The notes beneath the pieces were generated by a model. It searched no databases. It was not told where the DNA came from and saw only the letters and a list, made by a program, of their open reading frames with translations. Position numbers and translations under genes: made by a program. A DNA stretch of 64,000 nucleotides from contig NZ_CP117866.1 of assembly GCF_028736035.1 (NCBI RefSeq), positions 9,465,001 to 9,529,000 of the forward strand. Reading direction: 5' to 3'. Position 1 is the first letter of the stretch, and each line of letters begins with the position of its first letter. This document shows, in pieces, positions 35,112 through 43,938 of the stretch. This stretch comes from Streptomyces sp. T12 (GTDB taxonomy: Bacteria; Actinomycetota; Actinomycetes; Streptomycetales; Streptomycetaceae).

Positions 35112-35930
35112 TCAGCGCTTGAAGCCGACCGCGCCGTACAGCGAGACGGGTTCTTCCTTCCCCCCGTTCTCGCCGGCGTTCCCGCCCGCGACGGGCCGCC
35201 AGTCCGACAGGGAGACGATCCCCGGTTCCAGCAGTTCAAGTCCCTTGAAGAGTCGGCCCACTTCGGCGTGCGAACGGGCCACGAGCGTCACCCCGCTCGC
35301 GGTGTAGGCCTCGATGCCCCGTCGGACGTTCTCCGGATCGAAGTCCGCCGTCATCGCCGACAGCACCAGACAGCTGCCCGGCGCCAGCGCGCCGACCAGC
35401 GTGTCCACGAGCTGATGGGCGCCGTCGTCGTCCGCGATGAAGTGCAGCAGCGCGATCAGGGACAGCGCGACGGGCCGGTCGAAGTCGAGGACGGACGCGG
35501 CCTGTTCGAGAATCCGCTCCGGCTCACGCGCGTCGGCCTGCACATACTCGGTCACACCCTCCGCAGTGCCGCGCAGCAGGGCCGCCGCGTGAGCGAGCAC
35601 GATCGGGTCGTTGTCGACGTACACCACCCGTGCGTCCGGGACGACGGACTGGGCGATCTGGTGCAGATTGGGCTCGGTCGGGATGCCGGAACCGACATCG
35701 AGGAACTGGCGGATCCCCGTTTCCCGGACGACCGCCCGGGTGGCCCGCTCCATGAACCGCCGGTTGGCCCGCGCTTGTCGCGGAGCGTCCCCCTGCATCG
35801 CGGTGATCTGCCGTCCGAGTTCCTCGTCGACGGGGTAGTTGTCCTTGCCGCCGAGGAACCAGTCGTACACCCGGGCCGGATGCGGCCTGCTCGTGTCGAT
35901 ACGTGAGACGGCCGGCTCGGTCCCCGTCAC
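35112..35930 (-). CDS. SAM-dependent methyltransferase, Methyltransf_19 (formerly DUF574)
   Basis: A 272-aa protein; GTG 35930 is five bases after GGAGG and is preferred to the upstream in-frame start at 36041. It shows the family signatures ARVYDWFLGGKDNYPVDEELG, RQFLDVGSGIPT, VVYVDNDPIVLAHAAALL and LFKGLELLEPGIVSLSDW. It is a paralogue of the protein encoded at 20749-21558, sharing the same block order but clearly diverged. The methyl acceptor is unknown. Confidence 0.9.
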   Translation of the reverse strand: MTGTEPAVSRIDTSRPHPARVYDWFLGGKDNYPVDEELGRQITAMQGDAPRQARANRRFMERATRAVVRETGIRQFLDVGSGIPTEPNLHQIAQSVVPDARVVYVDNDPIVLAHAAALLRGTAEGVTEYVQADAREPERILEQAASVLDFDRPVALSLIALLHFIADDDGAHQLVDTLVGALAPGSCLVLSAMTADFDPENVRRGIEAYTASGVTLVARSHAEVGRLFKGLELLEPGIVSLSDWRPVAGGNAGENGGKEEPVSLYGAVGFKR

Positions 35931-35988
35931 GCAGGCCTCCTGTGCTCGACTGTGCTCGACAACGGCGTGTCCGAGCAGTCTTTCACGA

Positions 35989-36639
35989 TCACGCGGCCCG
36001 GCGGAGGCTGTCTTCGGCCACCTCCTTGTCGACGGCCGCACGCACCAACGCGGCCGCGAGCACGGCCGGTTCGGTGGTGTTTCCGGCGAGGTCGGCCAGC
36101 CGGTCCGGGTCCTTGGGCAGGCCGAGCCGCTGCGCGCCCGAGAGCGCCTTGCCGTCCAGGTAGGGGGCCACTTCCGGCCAGACCCGCTGGGCCTCGCGCA
36201 GGAAGATGTCGGCGCCGGCCGGACCCATGCCGGGGAACTCCTGGAGCAGACGGCGCAGTTCGGCGATGTCGCCGTCCGCCTCCTCGCGCAGCCGCCGCAG
36301 ATCGCCGCCCCAGCGCTCGGTCAACAGCTCGGCACCGTCGCCGAGTTGGGTGGCGGTGCGCTCGTCGTAGCGCCGGTAGCCGCCCCGGCCCAGTGCGTCC
36401 ACCCGCGCCTGCCAGTCGGCGTCGGCCATGCGGCGCGGATCGCGCAGCCCCGCCTCGTACACGGCGCGGGCGGTGTCGAGGGCGATCGAGCCACGGATGC
36501 GGGCACTGAGCAGGAGCGCCAGCACCAGCAGCCGGTACAGCGGCTGCGGGGTGTCCTTCAGCGGGATGCCCGCTTCCTCGGCGAACGTCTGCCCGTGCGC
36601 GCGCACGAGTTCCCGTACCACGCGCTCGTCGTCGCTCAT
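35989..36639 (-). CDS. HhH-GPD/endonuclease III-like protein
   Basis: A 216-aa helical protein. The helix-hairpin-helix is LQEFPGMGPAGADIFLREAQRVW, with Asp in VAPYLDGKA matching the conserved catalytic Asp region. The Lys that makes bifunctional lyases (in GxGxKTA of Nth) is replaced by Ala, and there is no C-terminal FeS Cys cluster, so at most a monofunctional glycosylase is expected. It is coupled to the upstream DUF3140 gene by a 4-bp overlap. A DNA-repair or protection role with the neighbouring Dps is plausible. Confidence 0.78.
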   Translation of the reverse strand: MSDDERVVRELVRAHGQTFAEEAGIPLKDTPQPLYRLLVLALLLSARIRGSIALDTARAVYEAGLRDPRRMADADWQARVDALGRGGYRRYDERTATQLGDGAELLTERWGGDLRRLREEADGDIAELRRLLQEFPGMGPAGADIFLREAQRVWPEVAPYLDGKALSGAQRLGLPKDPDRLADLAGNTTEPAVLAAALVRAAVDKEVAEDSLRRAA

Positions 36640-36968
36640 GGCCGCAGCGGATCGTGGCCGATCGTCATCAACTGATGCCGACGGCGCGTCTGTTCCGGCT
36701 CGGGCTCGTTCTCCAGGTCCGCCTCGGTGCTGACGGTGTCCACGACGTCGTACATCACCTGGATGTCGTCGTCCGTGAGATCGGTGCGCCGCTTCTGGAG
36801 GATCGCGAGGACGTGCTGCCCGGTCGGTGTGCCGGCCTGGTCCGGCAGCGGCTCGGTCTCCTCGTCCGCGTCACTGACCCGCAGCCAGGCGGCCAGCTCC
36901 TGCGAGGTCATGTTCACCACGCGGTGGAAGTCCTGCCACAGTGTGTCGAGTTCGAGGGCGTCGGTCAT
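36636..36968 (-). CDS. DUF3140 protein
   Basis: A 110-aa acidic protein (LWQDFHRVVNMTSQELAAWLRVSDADEE...GQHVLAILQKRRTDLTDDDIQVMYDVVDTV...RRRHQLMTIGHDPLRP). This matches DUF3140 over its whole length; its C-terminal part resembles the DUF2945-associated small proteins found in stress clusters. Function is unknown. It overlaps the HhH gene (ATGA), so the two are translationally coupled. Confidence 0.85.
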   Translation of the reverse strand: MTDALELDTLWQDFHRVVNMTSQELAAWLRVSDADEETEPLPDQAGTPTGQHVLAILQKRRTDLTDDDIQVMYDVVDTVSTEADLENEPEPEQTRRRHQLMTIGHDPLRP

Positions 36969-37054
36969 GGTGCCCCTCCTTGGCTCCTTGGCGAGTACGG
37001 CTCTTCACGTCCGGTGTGCGGCTCTTCCCGTACGGCGTTCCCCCTACGGTCGTG

Positions 37055-37537
37055 TCACTCGTCGCGCGGCCGGTTCTCGGCGTCGAACATCCAGCGCTGC
37101 TTCTCCAGCTCGCTCGTGATGCCGATCAGCAGGTCCTGGGTCACCGGGTCCGGCTCGGCGGTCGCGTCGATGCGTTCGCGCAGCCGCTCTATGGCCGCCC
37201 CCAGGGCGTCCACGACCAGCTGGACGACCTCCGTGTCGCGCAGCCAGCCCTCCTTGGGGCCGGGCAGCGTGTAGGCCGCGGCGATGGTCTCCGGCCGGCC
37301 GTCGGGCGGCAGGCCCAGCGCCGCGGAGCGTTCGGCGACCGTGTCGGAGAACGAGCGGGCCACCGACACCACGTCGTCGAGCTGCAGATGGATCGAGCGG
37401 AACCGCGGTCCCACGATGTTCCAGTGCGCCTGCTTCCCGATCAGCGAGAGTCCGAGAAGATCGACGAGAGTGCTCTGCAGGGCCTCCCCGGCGACCCGGC
37501 GAGCCGGTTCGGGAAGCGTGCTCTTGACGACAGTCAT
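37055..37537 (-). CDS. dps: Dps-family DNA-protection ferritin
   Basis: A 160-aa four-helix ferritin-like protein, starting ATG 37537. The inter-subunit ferroxidase ligands are all present with the Dps spacing: His38 (KQAHWNIVG), His50 and Asp54 (SIHLQLDD), Asp65 and Glu69 (SDTVAERS). It stores iron and protects DNA from peroxide; DNA binding would rest on charged tails. It lies just upstream (in transcription) of the DUF3140-HhH pair with an 86-bp gap, consistent with a stress-related group. Confidence 0.93.
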   Translation of the reverse strand: MTVVKSTLPEPARRVAGEALQSTLVDLLGLSLIGKQAHWNIVGPRFRSIHLQLDDVVSVARSFSDTVAERSAALGLPPDGRPETIAAAYTLPGPKEGWLRDTEVVQLVVDALGAAIERLRERIDATAEPDPVTQDLLIGITSELEKQRWMFDAENRPRDE

Positions 37538-37680
37538 ACCGAGCTCCTCCTTCTGGCTGTGTCCTGCTGGCTGTGTCCTGGGCGGTACGGAGCGGTGCGG
37601 CGCCGCACCGCTCCAGGCGCCGCGACCCCTCCATGCGGGCGCGGGTGCCCAGGGCGTACCGGTGCAAAACGCGACGTGTC

Positions 37681-38490
37681 TCAGTGCGCGAACACGCCGT
37701 CCAGGAAGCGGACGAGGTCCGCGAACACATCCGCCCTGTTCGTCTCGTGGAAGACCTCGTGCCGGGCCCCGGGGTAGACGCGCTCGGTCAGCTCGTCCCC
37801 GCGCAGCTCCTCGATGCCGACGCGGCTGCCGGGGAGCGGGACCAGGCGGTCCTCGTCGCCGTGCAGCCACAGCAGGGGCAGGCGCCCGAGGTCGCCGCCC
37901 TTCGACACGGTCTCCAGCATCCGGGTGAACGCCTTCACCGTCGGCCGCTTCATCGGGCCGTGCCAGACCAGCGGATCCACCGCGTACGCCGCGCCCACGT
38001 CGGGATCGCGGGAGAGGGCGGCGGGGCTGATGGGGGTGTCGGGGATCTCGTCGAGGGCGAGCAGCCGCCGGGGCAGGGCCCAGTCGCCGATCACGGGCCC
38101 GGACAGCACCAGGGCGGCGAGGTCGCCGCCGTGGAGCTGTGCGTAGCGGGCCGCGATCAGGCCGCCCATGGAGTGCCCGATCAGGACCACGGGCAGGTCC
38201 GGATGCGTGGCCCGGGCCAGGTCGGCGACGGCGTGCACATCGGCGACCACGTCCTCGAAGTCCTCGATCACCACACGCTCGCCCGCCGACCTCCCATGAC
38301 CGAGGTGATCGGGCCCGAACACGGCCGCACCGTGCTCGACGAGGACGTCCGCCACCTCGTCGTACCGGCCGACGTGCTCCCCGTAGCCGTGGACCACGAG
38401 CGCGACGTAGCGGGGCCGAGGGTTCGGCCAGGCGCGGACGACGATCGCTCCCCGGCTTCCAGCAAGGACATGCTCGTGAGTGTCGGCCAT
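37681..38490 (-). CDS. Alpha/beta hydrolase, monoacylglycerol-lipase-like
   Basis: A 269-aa serine hydrolase without a signal peptide. The oxyanion segment is VVHGYGEHVGRYDEVA and FGPDHLGHGRS, the nucleophile elbow GHSMGG, the acid WLHGDEDRLVP and the His ARHEVFHE. These are the signatures of the Hydrolase_4/monoglyceride lipase group. It is divergent from the thiolase gene across 137 bp, which suggests lipid or fatty-acid metabolism in common, but this is inference. Confidence 0.88.
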   Translation of the reverse strand: MADTHEHVLAGSRGAIVVRAWPNPRPRYVALVVHGYGEHVGRYDEVADVLVEHGAAVFGPDHLGHGRSAGERVVIEDFEDVVADVHAVADLARATHPDLPVVLIGHSMGGLIAARYAQLHGGDLAALVLSGPVIGDWALPRRLLALDEIPDTPISPAALSRDPDVGAAYAVDPLVWHGPMKRPTVKAFTRMLETVSKGGDLGRLPLLWLHGDEDRLVPLPGSRVGIEELRGDELTERVYPGARHEVFHETNRADVFADLVRFLDGVFAH

Positions 38491-38560
38491 GTCTCCTCGT
38501 CTCCTCCGGCTGCGTCGGTGAAGGTGCCCGGGGATCTTCCCAGGGCGCGGCGGGTCGGTC

Positions 38561-38587
38561 TATAGTCCAAAACTAGCGGTGCTAATT
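38561..38587 (+). promoter_or_regulatory. Promoter-operator candidate for the thiolase gene
   Basis: A -10-like TATAGT (38561-38566) is followed by AACTAGC-GGT-GCTAATT (38571-38587), an imperfect palindrome with 6 of 7 arm positions matched, which would sit over the transcription start. It lies between the divergent hydrolase and thiolase genes. The bound factor is unknown. Confidence 0.4.
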
Positions 38588-38627
38588 AAATGGGTGCCGA
38601 TTCATACTGCCCGGTCAGGAGACTGTC

Positions 38628-39815
<1,188 letters not shown>

Positions 39816-39881
39816 CAATCTCCCAACTGGCGAGACGGTCCTTACCGGCATCCGTTGTCTGCACATAGCATCGGTCTCCGC

Positions 39882-40655
39882 ATGGACACGATGAATCTCT
39901 GGCACATAACCGGTTGGGAGTTCGCCGCGCTCGCCTTCGCGGCCCTCCTCGTCGGCTTCTCCAAGACGGCCGTGAGCGGGGCCAACACGGTCAGCCTCGC
40001 CATCTTCGCGGCCGTACTGCCCGCCCGCGCCTCCACCGGCGTCCTGCTGCCGGTTCTGATTGCCGGGGACATCCTCGCTGTCCTCACCTACCGGAGGCAT
40101 GCCCACTGGCCCACCCTGTGGCGGCTTTTCCCCGCGGTCGCGGCGGGCGTCGTCTTCGGCACGCTGTTCCTCATGTGGGCGGACGACGGGATCGTCCGCA
40201 CGTCGATCGGCGCGATCCTGCTGCTGATGGCCGCGGTGACGGTGTGGCGCCGCCGTACGGCCGAGAAGGAGGACGAACCGGACTCGGTCACCAGCCGGGC
40301 CGGCCGGATCAAGGCCCGGTCCTACGGTGTCCTCGGCGGCTTCACCACGATGGTCGCCAATGCGGGCGGCCCGGTGATGTCGATGTACCTGCTCTCGGCC
40401 GGCTTCCGAAAGCTCGGCTTCCTCGGGACCTCCGCCTTCTTCTTCCTGATCGTCAATGTGTCCAAGGTCCCCTTCAGCGCCGGCCTCGGCCTGATCGACG
40501 GTCCCTCGCTGCTCCTTGACGCCGCGCTCGCGGTGTTCGTCGTGCCCGGTGCGCTGTTCGGCAAATGGGCTGTGAACCGGATCAACCAGCGACTCTTCGA
40601 GCAACTCGTGATCGCGGCGACGGTCGTGGGGGGCGTACAGCTACTGCTGCGCTGA
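39882..40655 (+). CDS. TSUP family (TauE/SafE) membrane permease
   Basis: A 257-aa membrane protein with about eight helices and two halves related by repetition: WEFAALAFAALLVGFSKTAVSGANTVSL and YGVLGGFTTMVANAGGPVMSMYLLS. TSUP proteins move sulfite, sulfonates or other anions. I use ATG 39882; the next in-frame ATG is at 39891. The frame opens at TTG 39855. It follows the thiolase gene after 66 bp on the same strand, with no functional link visible. Confidence 0.88.
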   Translation: MDTMNLWHITGWEFAALAFAALLVGFSKTAVSGANTVSLAIFAAVLPARASTGVLLPVLIAGDILAVLTYRRHAHWPTLWRLFPAVAAGVVFGTLFLMWADDGIVRTSIGAILLLMAAVTVWRRRTAEKEDEPDSVTSRAGRIKARSYGVLGGFTTMVANAGGPVMSMYLLSAGFRKLGFLGTSAFFFLIVNVSKVPFSAGLGLIDGPSLLLDAALAVFVVPGALFGKWAVNRINQRLFEQLVIAATVVGGVQLLLR

Positions 40656-40689
40656 CCCGCGCAGGGGAGTGGGAAGGGGAGCCGGAGGC

Positions 40690-41196
40690 CGTGGGGACAG
40701 TGCGCCCGCGGGCTTGGTCAGGACACCGAGGATCTTGGCGGACCAGTCGGCTGAGGTTGCGGCTACCGCCGTCTTGCCGCCGAAGGCCGGAGAGTGCGTG
40801 AAGCCGAAGGGGGCGGGACGAGTGCGATGCCGGCCTGGAGGCGCTCCGCGGGCACGACGGACTCGCGGGTATGGCCGCAGTGGCCGCAGCCCCAGATGTG
40901 CCGGGCCGGCCGCTTGCGCCACACCGAGTCGGGCCGCCCGTCCCAGCGGGCGGTCAGCTCCCGCAGTTCGGGGGAGGCCCCATCCAGCGCGCGCCACCAC
41001 AGCGACAGCAGCTGCCCGTCCTCGTCGTCGAGCCGGCTGCTGCGGCGACTTGCGTCGCCCGGTCCTGTATCCGACGCATGGCTGTCGCCATCAGCCAGGA
41101 CCGGATTCTGTCCGCGTCGCGCAGCGAGCCGAGGTCGTCGACGGCGCGCAGCATGGTCTTCACCGGCTTGCAGTCTTTTCGCGGAGGAGGCCTCAC
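40690..41196 (-). pseudogene. Decayed sigma-70 (ECF-like) factor gene
   Basis: Fragments of one protein appear in order on the minus strand but in different frames. DLGSLRDADRIRSWLMATAMRRIQDRATQ (about 41150-41060) looks like sigma region 2. A second frame has LDDEDGQLLSLWWRALDG, LTARWDGRPDSVWRKRPARHIWGC and CGHTRESVVPAERLQAGIALVPPPSA (about 41035-40805), like the C-terminal extension of Streptomyces ECF factors with a Cys-rich motif. A third frame continues GGKTAVAATSADWSAKILGVLTKPAG (about 40785-40700). At least two frameshifts, loss of most of regions 3-4 and a missing N-terminus mark it as non-functional. Confidence 0.7.
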
Positions 41197-41363
41197 CTCA
41201 CCCGCGGCCGACGGCCAGGGCCACGTTGTCGGGCCCGGCGCCGACCGGGACGGCCTCCGCGCCCGCGCCGACGTCCGGGTAGCGGCTCACGGTGTCGTGA
41301 AACGGATGGTGCAATGTGGCGGTCGCCGCAAGCGTCTCGATTGGTCGCGTCATGCCAGTCGGT

Positions 41364-43370
41364 TCACTTGGCCCACGTCGTGCTGTCGAAGAGTTCCCCG
41401 TATTCGCTGTACGCATTGAACACGAGTTGGGTCGGACTGACCGAGCACTGCACGTACTCGAAACGCGCTTCCCTGTACGCGCTCCAGAACGGCTGGCTCA
41501 TTTGGAAGGTGTTGAGCCCGTTGCCGCCACCGCCGGTGACGACGTACGTCACTCCCGTCTGATCGATCGCGCCCGCGCGCAGCGGATAGCTCCGTTCGTA
41601 GTTGTGGGAGTTGCCGGAGAGGCAGAGTGTGACTCCGTACTGCTCCAGGAGCGGAGTGAGATTGGTGAGGACCGTCTGCGAGCTGGAGCTGCTGGTCGTC
41701 GAGCTGTAAGGCGGGCGGTGCACGACGCAGATCTTCCACGCCGTGGTCGCGGCGGCGAGATCGGCGTTCACGAACGCGCGTTGCGGGGAGCCGGCCCCCA
41801 AGGGCTGCTCGCTGTCGACTACGAGGACGTGGACGTCGCCCCACTCATAGCTGTACCAGCGCTGGTTGTTCGGCGTCCAGAGGTTCCGCGCTGCCGCGCC
41901 GTCGCCGTAGTACTCCTTGTTCCCGTTCGCCGCAAAAAAGGTCCGGGTACGAATAACCGGGCCGTACTGTTTGTAGAAGCGGTTGTCGAAGTCGGAGTAG
42001 AAGTGCTCCGGATCCGGGTCCTGGGCATCCGGATACACGTTGTCGCCGACCGTCTGCACGAATTGAGCCGATGATGCGGCGATCAGGTTCGCGATTCTCG
42101 TCTCTTGCCCCGAGCCACCCCCGAAGTCGCCGACCGCCGCGAAGGTGAAGGCGGTGCCCGGCGAGGCTGCGGTCGTAAATCGGCACCCTCCGAACATGGC
42201 GTTTCCAGACCGCACCTGATAGCCGTACTCGGTTCCAGGAGCGAGCCCGCCGAGCAGCATGGCGTGCTGCAGCCGCGGAGTGGGATCGTAGACGCTGGCG
42301 CTGATTGTTCCGATCCCGTAGTCGACGGTGCTCGGAGCCGGAGTATTGGTCCACCACAGCACGCGTGCGCTCGTCCGGTCGGTCTGGACGACGTAGGGGC
42401 CACGGGTGACCAGGATGGTCCCCTCCGCTGAGGTGGTCCCGGTCCTCCCGGACGTGAGTGCTGAGACGTTGCCGGCGGAGTCTACTGCCGCGATCTTGTA
42501 TGTATACGCCGTCGACGGGGTGAGTCCGTTGTCGGAGTACGTCTTGCGCAGCGGCTCCTCCACCGTGGCGATGAGGGCGTCGTTGCGGTAGACCCGGTAG
42601 CCGGCGACGTCGCTGGAGTTCGACGAGCCCCAGGTGACATCGAGCCGATTGCTGCAGTAATTCCGCACCGTCACACTGGAGCTCGACGGTGCCGAAGGGA
42701 CGCCTGTGTCATTCGAGGTACGGGTCGTGATGACGATGGAGGCCGCCGGGCCGAGGTGCCCCGCGACGTCGACGGCGCGAACTGCGAACTGGTAGGTGCG
42801 GTTGGCGAACAGTTTGCTTGCGGTGTAGCTGGTGCCTCCGTCGGTCGTGGCGATCTGGACCAGGTCCCCGAGCGGCGCCCCGGCGGGGCCACGGAGGATC
42901 CGGTAGCCGGTGATCTTGGCTACGCTCGTGGACCGGGTCCAGGTGAGCCTCACGCTCGACGACGTGATCGAACTCGCCCTGAGGTTTGTCGGCGCCGTCG
43001 GCGGCGTTGTGGGGTCTTGCTGCTGGGTGACCACGACGACCGGAGCCGAGCGCGGCGACTCGATCCCGGCGGACACGGATGCGACCTCATAGCGATATGT
43101 CGTCGTCGGTGCCAGCGAGTTGTCCTCCAGCAAGGTGCCCGGCTGTTCGACGATCAACTGGTCGTCCCGGTAGACCCGGTAGGCATCGGCTTCGGCCACT
43201 GCAGTCCACAGCAGTCGTACGGTCGACGAGGTCAGCGCCTGGCCGGCGAGCAACGTCGGTGGAGCCGGTGCGGCGCTTGCCGCAGGTGGTGAGACGACGA
43301 CATCGCCGATGTGCAGCGCGAGTCCGGCAGCGAGGGCACGTGCGACGAACGCGCGGCGGCTCAGAGCCAT
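41364..43370 (-). CDS. Tat-exported Fn3-repeat purple-acid-phosphatase-like protein
   Basis: A 668-aa protein; ATG 43370 is 8 bases after AGAGG. A Tat signal (ALSRRAFVARALAAGLALHI) is followed by three fibronectin type III domains (about 45-130, 137-230, 240-330), a PAP N-terminal-like domain (TRGPYVVQTDRTSARVLWW) and a metallophosphatase domain: AVGDFGGG, VGDNVYP, NGNKEYY, VVHRPPYSS and SGNSHNYERSYP. Compared with relatives, GNH is GNK and the first His of GHxH is Asn, so the second metal site is altered. Codon use is visibly less GC-biased than in the neighbours. It is not coupled to the operon at 43928-51699. Confidence 0.85.
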   Translation of the reverse strand: MALSRRAFVARALAAGLALHIGDVVVSPPAASAAPAPPTLLAGQALTSSTVRLLWTAVAEADAYRVYRDDQLIVEQPGTLLEDNSLAPTTTYRYEVASVSAGIESPRSAPVVVVTQQQDPTTPPTAPTNLRASSITSSSVRLTWTRSTSVAKITGYRILRGPAGAPLGDLVQIATTDGGTSYTASKLFANRTYQFAVRAVDVAGHLGPAASIVITTRTSNDTGVPSAPSSSSVTVRNYCSNRLDVTWGSSNSSDVAGYRVYRNDALIATVEEPLRKTYSDNGLTPSTAYTYKIAAVDSAGNVSALTSGRTGTTSAEGTILVTRGPYVVQTDRTSARVLWWTNTPAPSTVDYGIGTISASVYDPTPRLQHAMLLGGLAPGTEYGYQVRSGNAMFGGCRFTTAASPGTAFTFAAVGDFGGGSGQETRIANLIAASSAQFVQTVGDNVYPDAQDPDPEHFYSDFDNRFYKQYGPVIRTRTFFAANGNKEYYGDGAAARNLWTPNNQRWYSYEWGDVHVLVVDSEQPLGAGSPQRAFVNADLAAATTAWKICVVHRPPYSSTTSSSSSQTVLTNLTPLLEQYGVTLCLSGNSHNYERSYPLRAGAIDQTGVTYVVTGGGGNGLNTFQMSQPFWSAYREARFEYVQCSVSPTQLVFNAYSEYGELFDSTTWAK

Positions 43371-43641
43371 GGTCATTTCCTCTCTCGGCCGGCCGGTGTC
43401 AACGGCCGTGCATTCACGGTCGCCTCGTACACGACGACCGGTGTTTCTGTCAGACGTCCGCTCCATGGGCTGGTGACCACTCAGCAGGTCAGTGGTGCCG
43501 GCGACTCGAGCGCCTGCCGGATCCGTTCGAACAAGACCTCACGCGACCTGTGCACCACCGGTCTCCCCGACCTGGACCGTGATCAACAGGCATAGCGTGA
43601 CCGCCAATCGACCCACAACGGCCGATTACGCCGAAGGCGGC
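43371..43641. other. Intergenic region upstream of the Fn3-phosphatase gene
   Basis: This stretch has no convincing gene and is relatively A/T-rich for the window. It should hold the promoter of the minus-strand Fn3-phosphatase gene. A short hairpin ACCACT/AGTGGT occurs at 43476-43495. I could not assign promoter boxes. Confidence 0.4.
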
Positions 43642-43938
43642 ATGTCGGAGGCCTCACACCAGGTGGAGCCCGATCCCGCCGGGAAACTCCGACGGCCCGA
43701 ACTCACCGGAAACGGCGCCCGACCAACCCGAAGAAAACACGCCGGCAGACCTACGACTGGCAAGGCCGCGGCGGCGTACGACGTGTACCGCGACGGCAGT
43801 TACCTGTGCACGGTGTCGCCCACGCAGGTCAGCTACCGCGACCAGGAGGCCAACTGCGAGGAGGGGCACACCTATCGGGTGGTGGCCGGTGACCTGGCCG
43901 GCAACAGGGCCGGCTCCCGCGTCTCCCTCAACCGCTGA
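43642..43938 (+). pseudogene. Fibronectin type III domain fragment
   Basis: The frame from ATG 43642 to the stop at 43936-43938 encodes 98 residues. The last 60 (AAAYDVYRDGSYLCTVSPTQVSYRDQEANCEEGHTYRVVAGDLAGNRAGSRVSLNR) are the C-terminal two thirds of an Fn3 domain. There is no signal peptide and no complete domain, and the 5' part looks non-coding. Its end overlaps the convergent GH99-like gene by 11 bp. It is most likely a remnant of a secreted Fn3 protein. Confidence 0.6.

Noticed and set aside
34964..35239. Frame encoding a Ser-Leu repeat protein (SLSLSL...)
   Set aside because: It is just the complement of the GCGAGA microsatellite and runs over the ends of two real genes.
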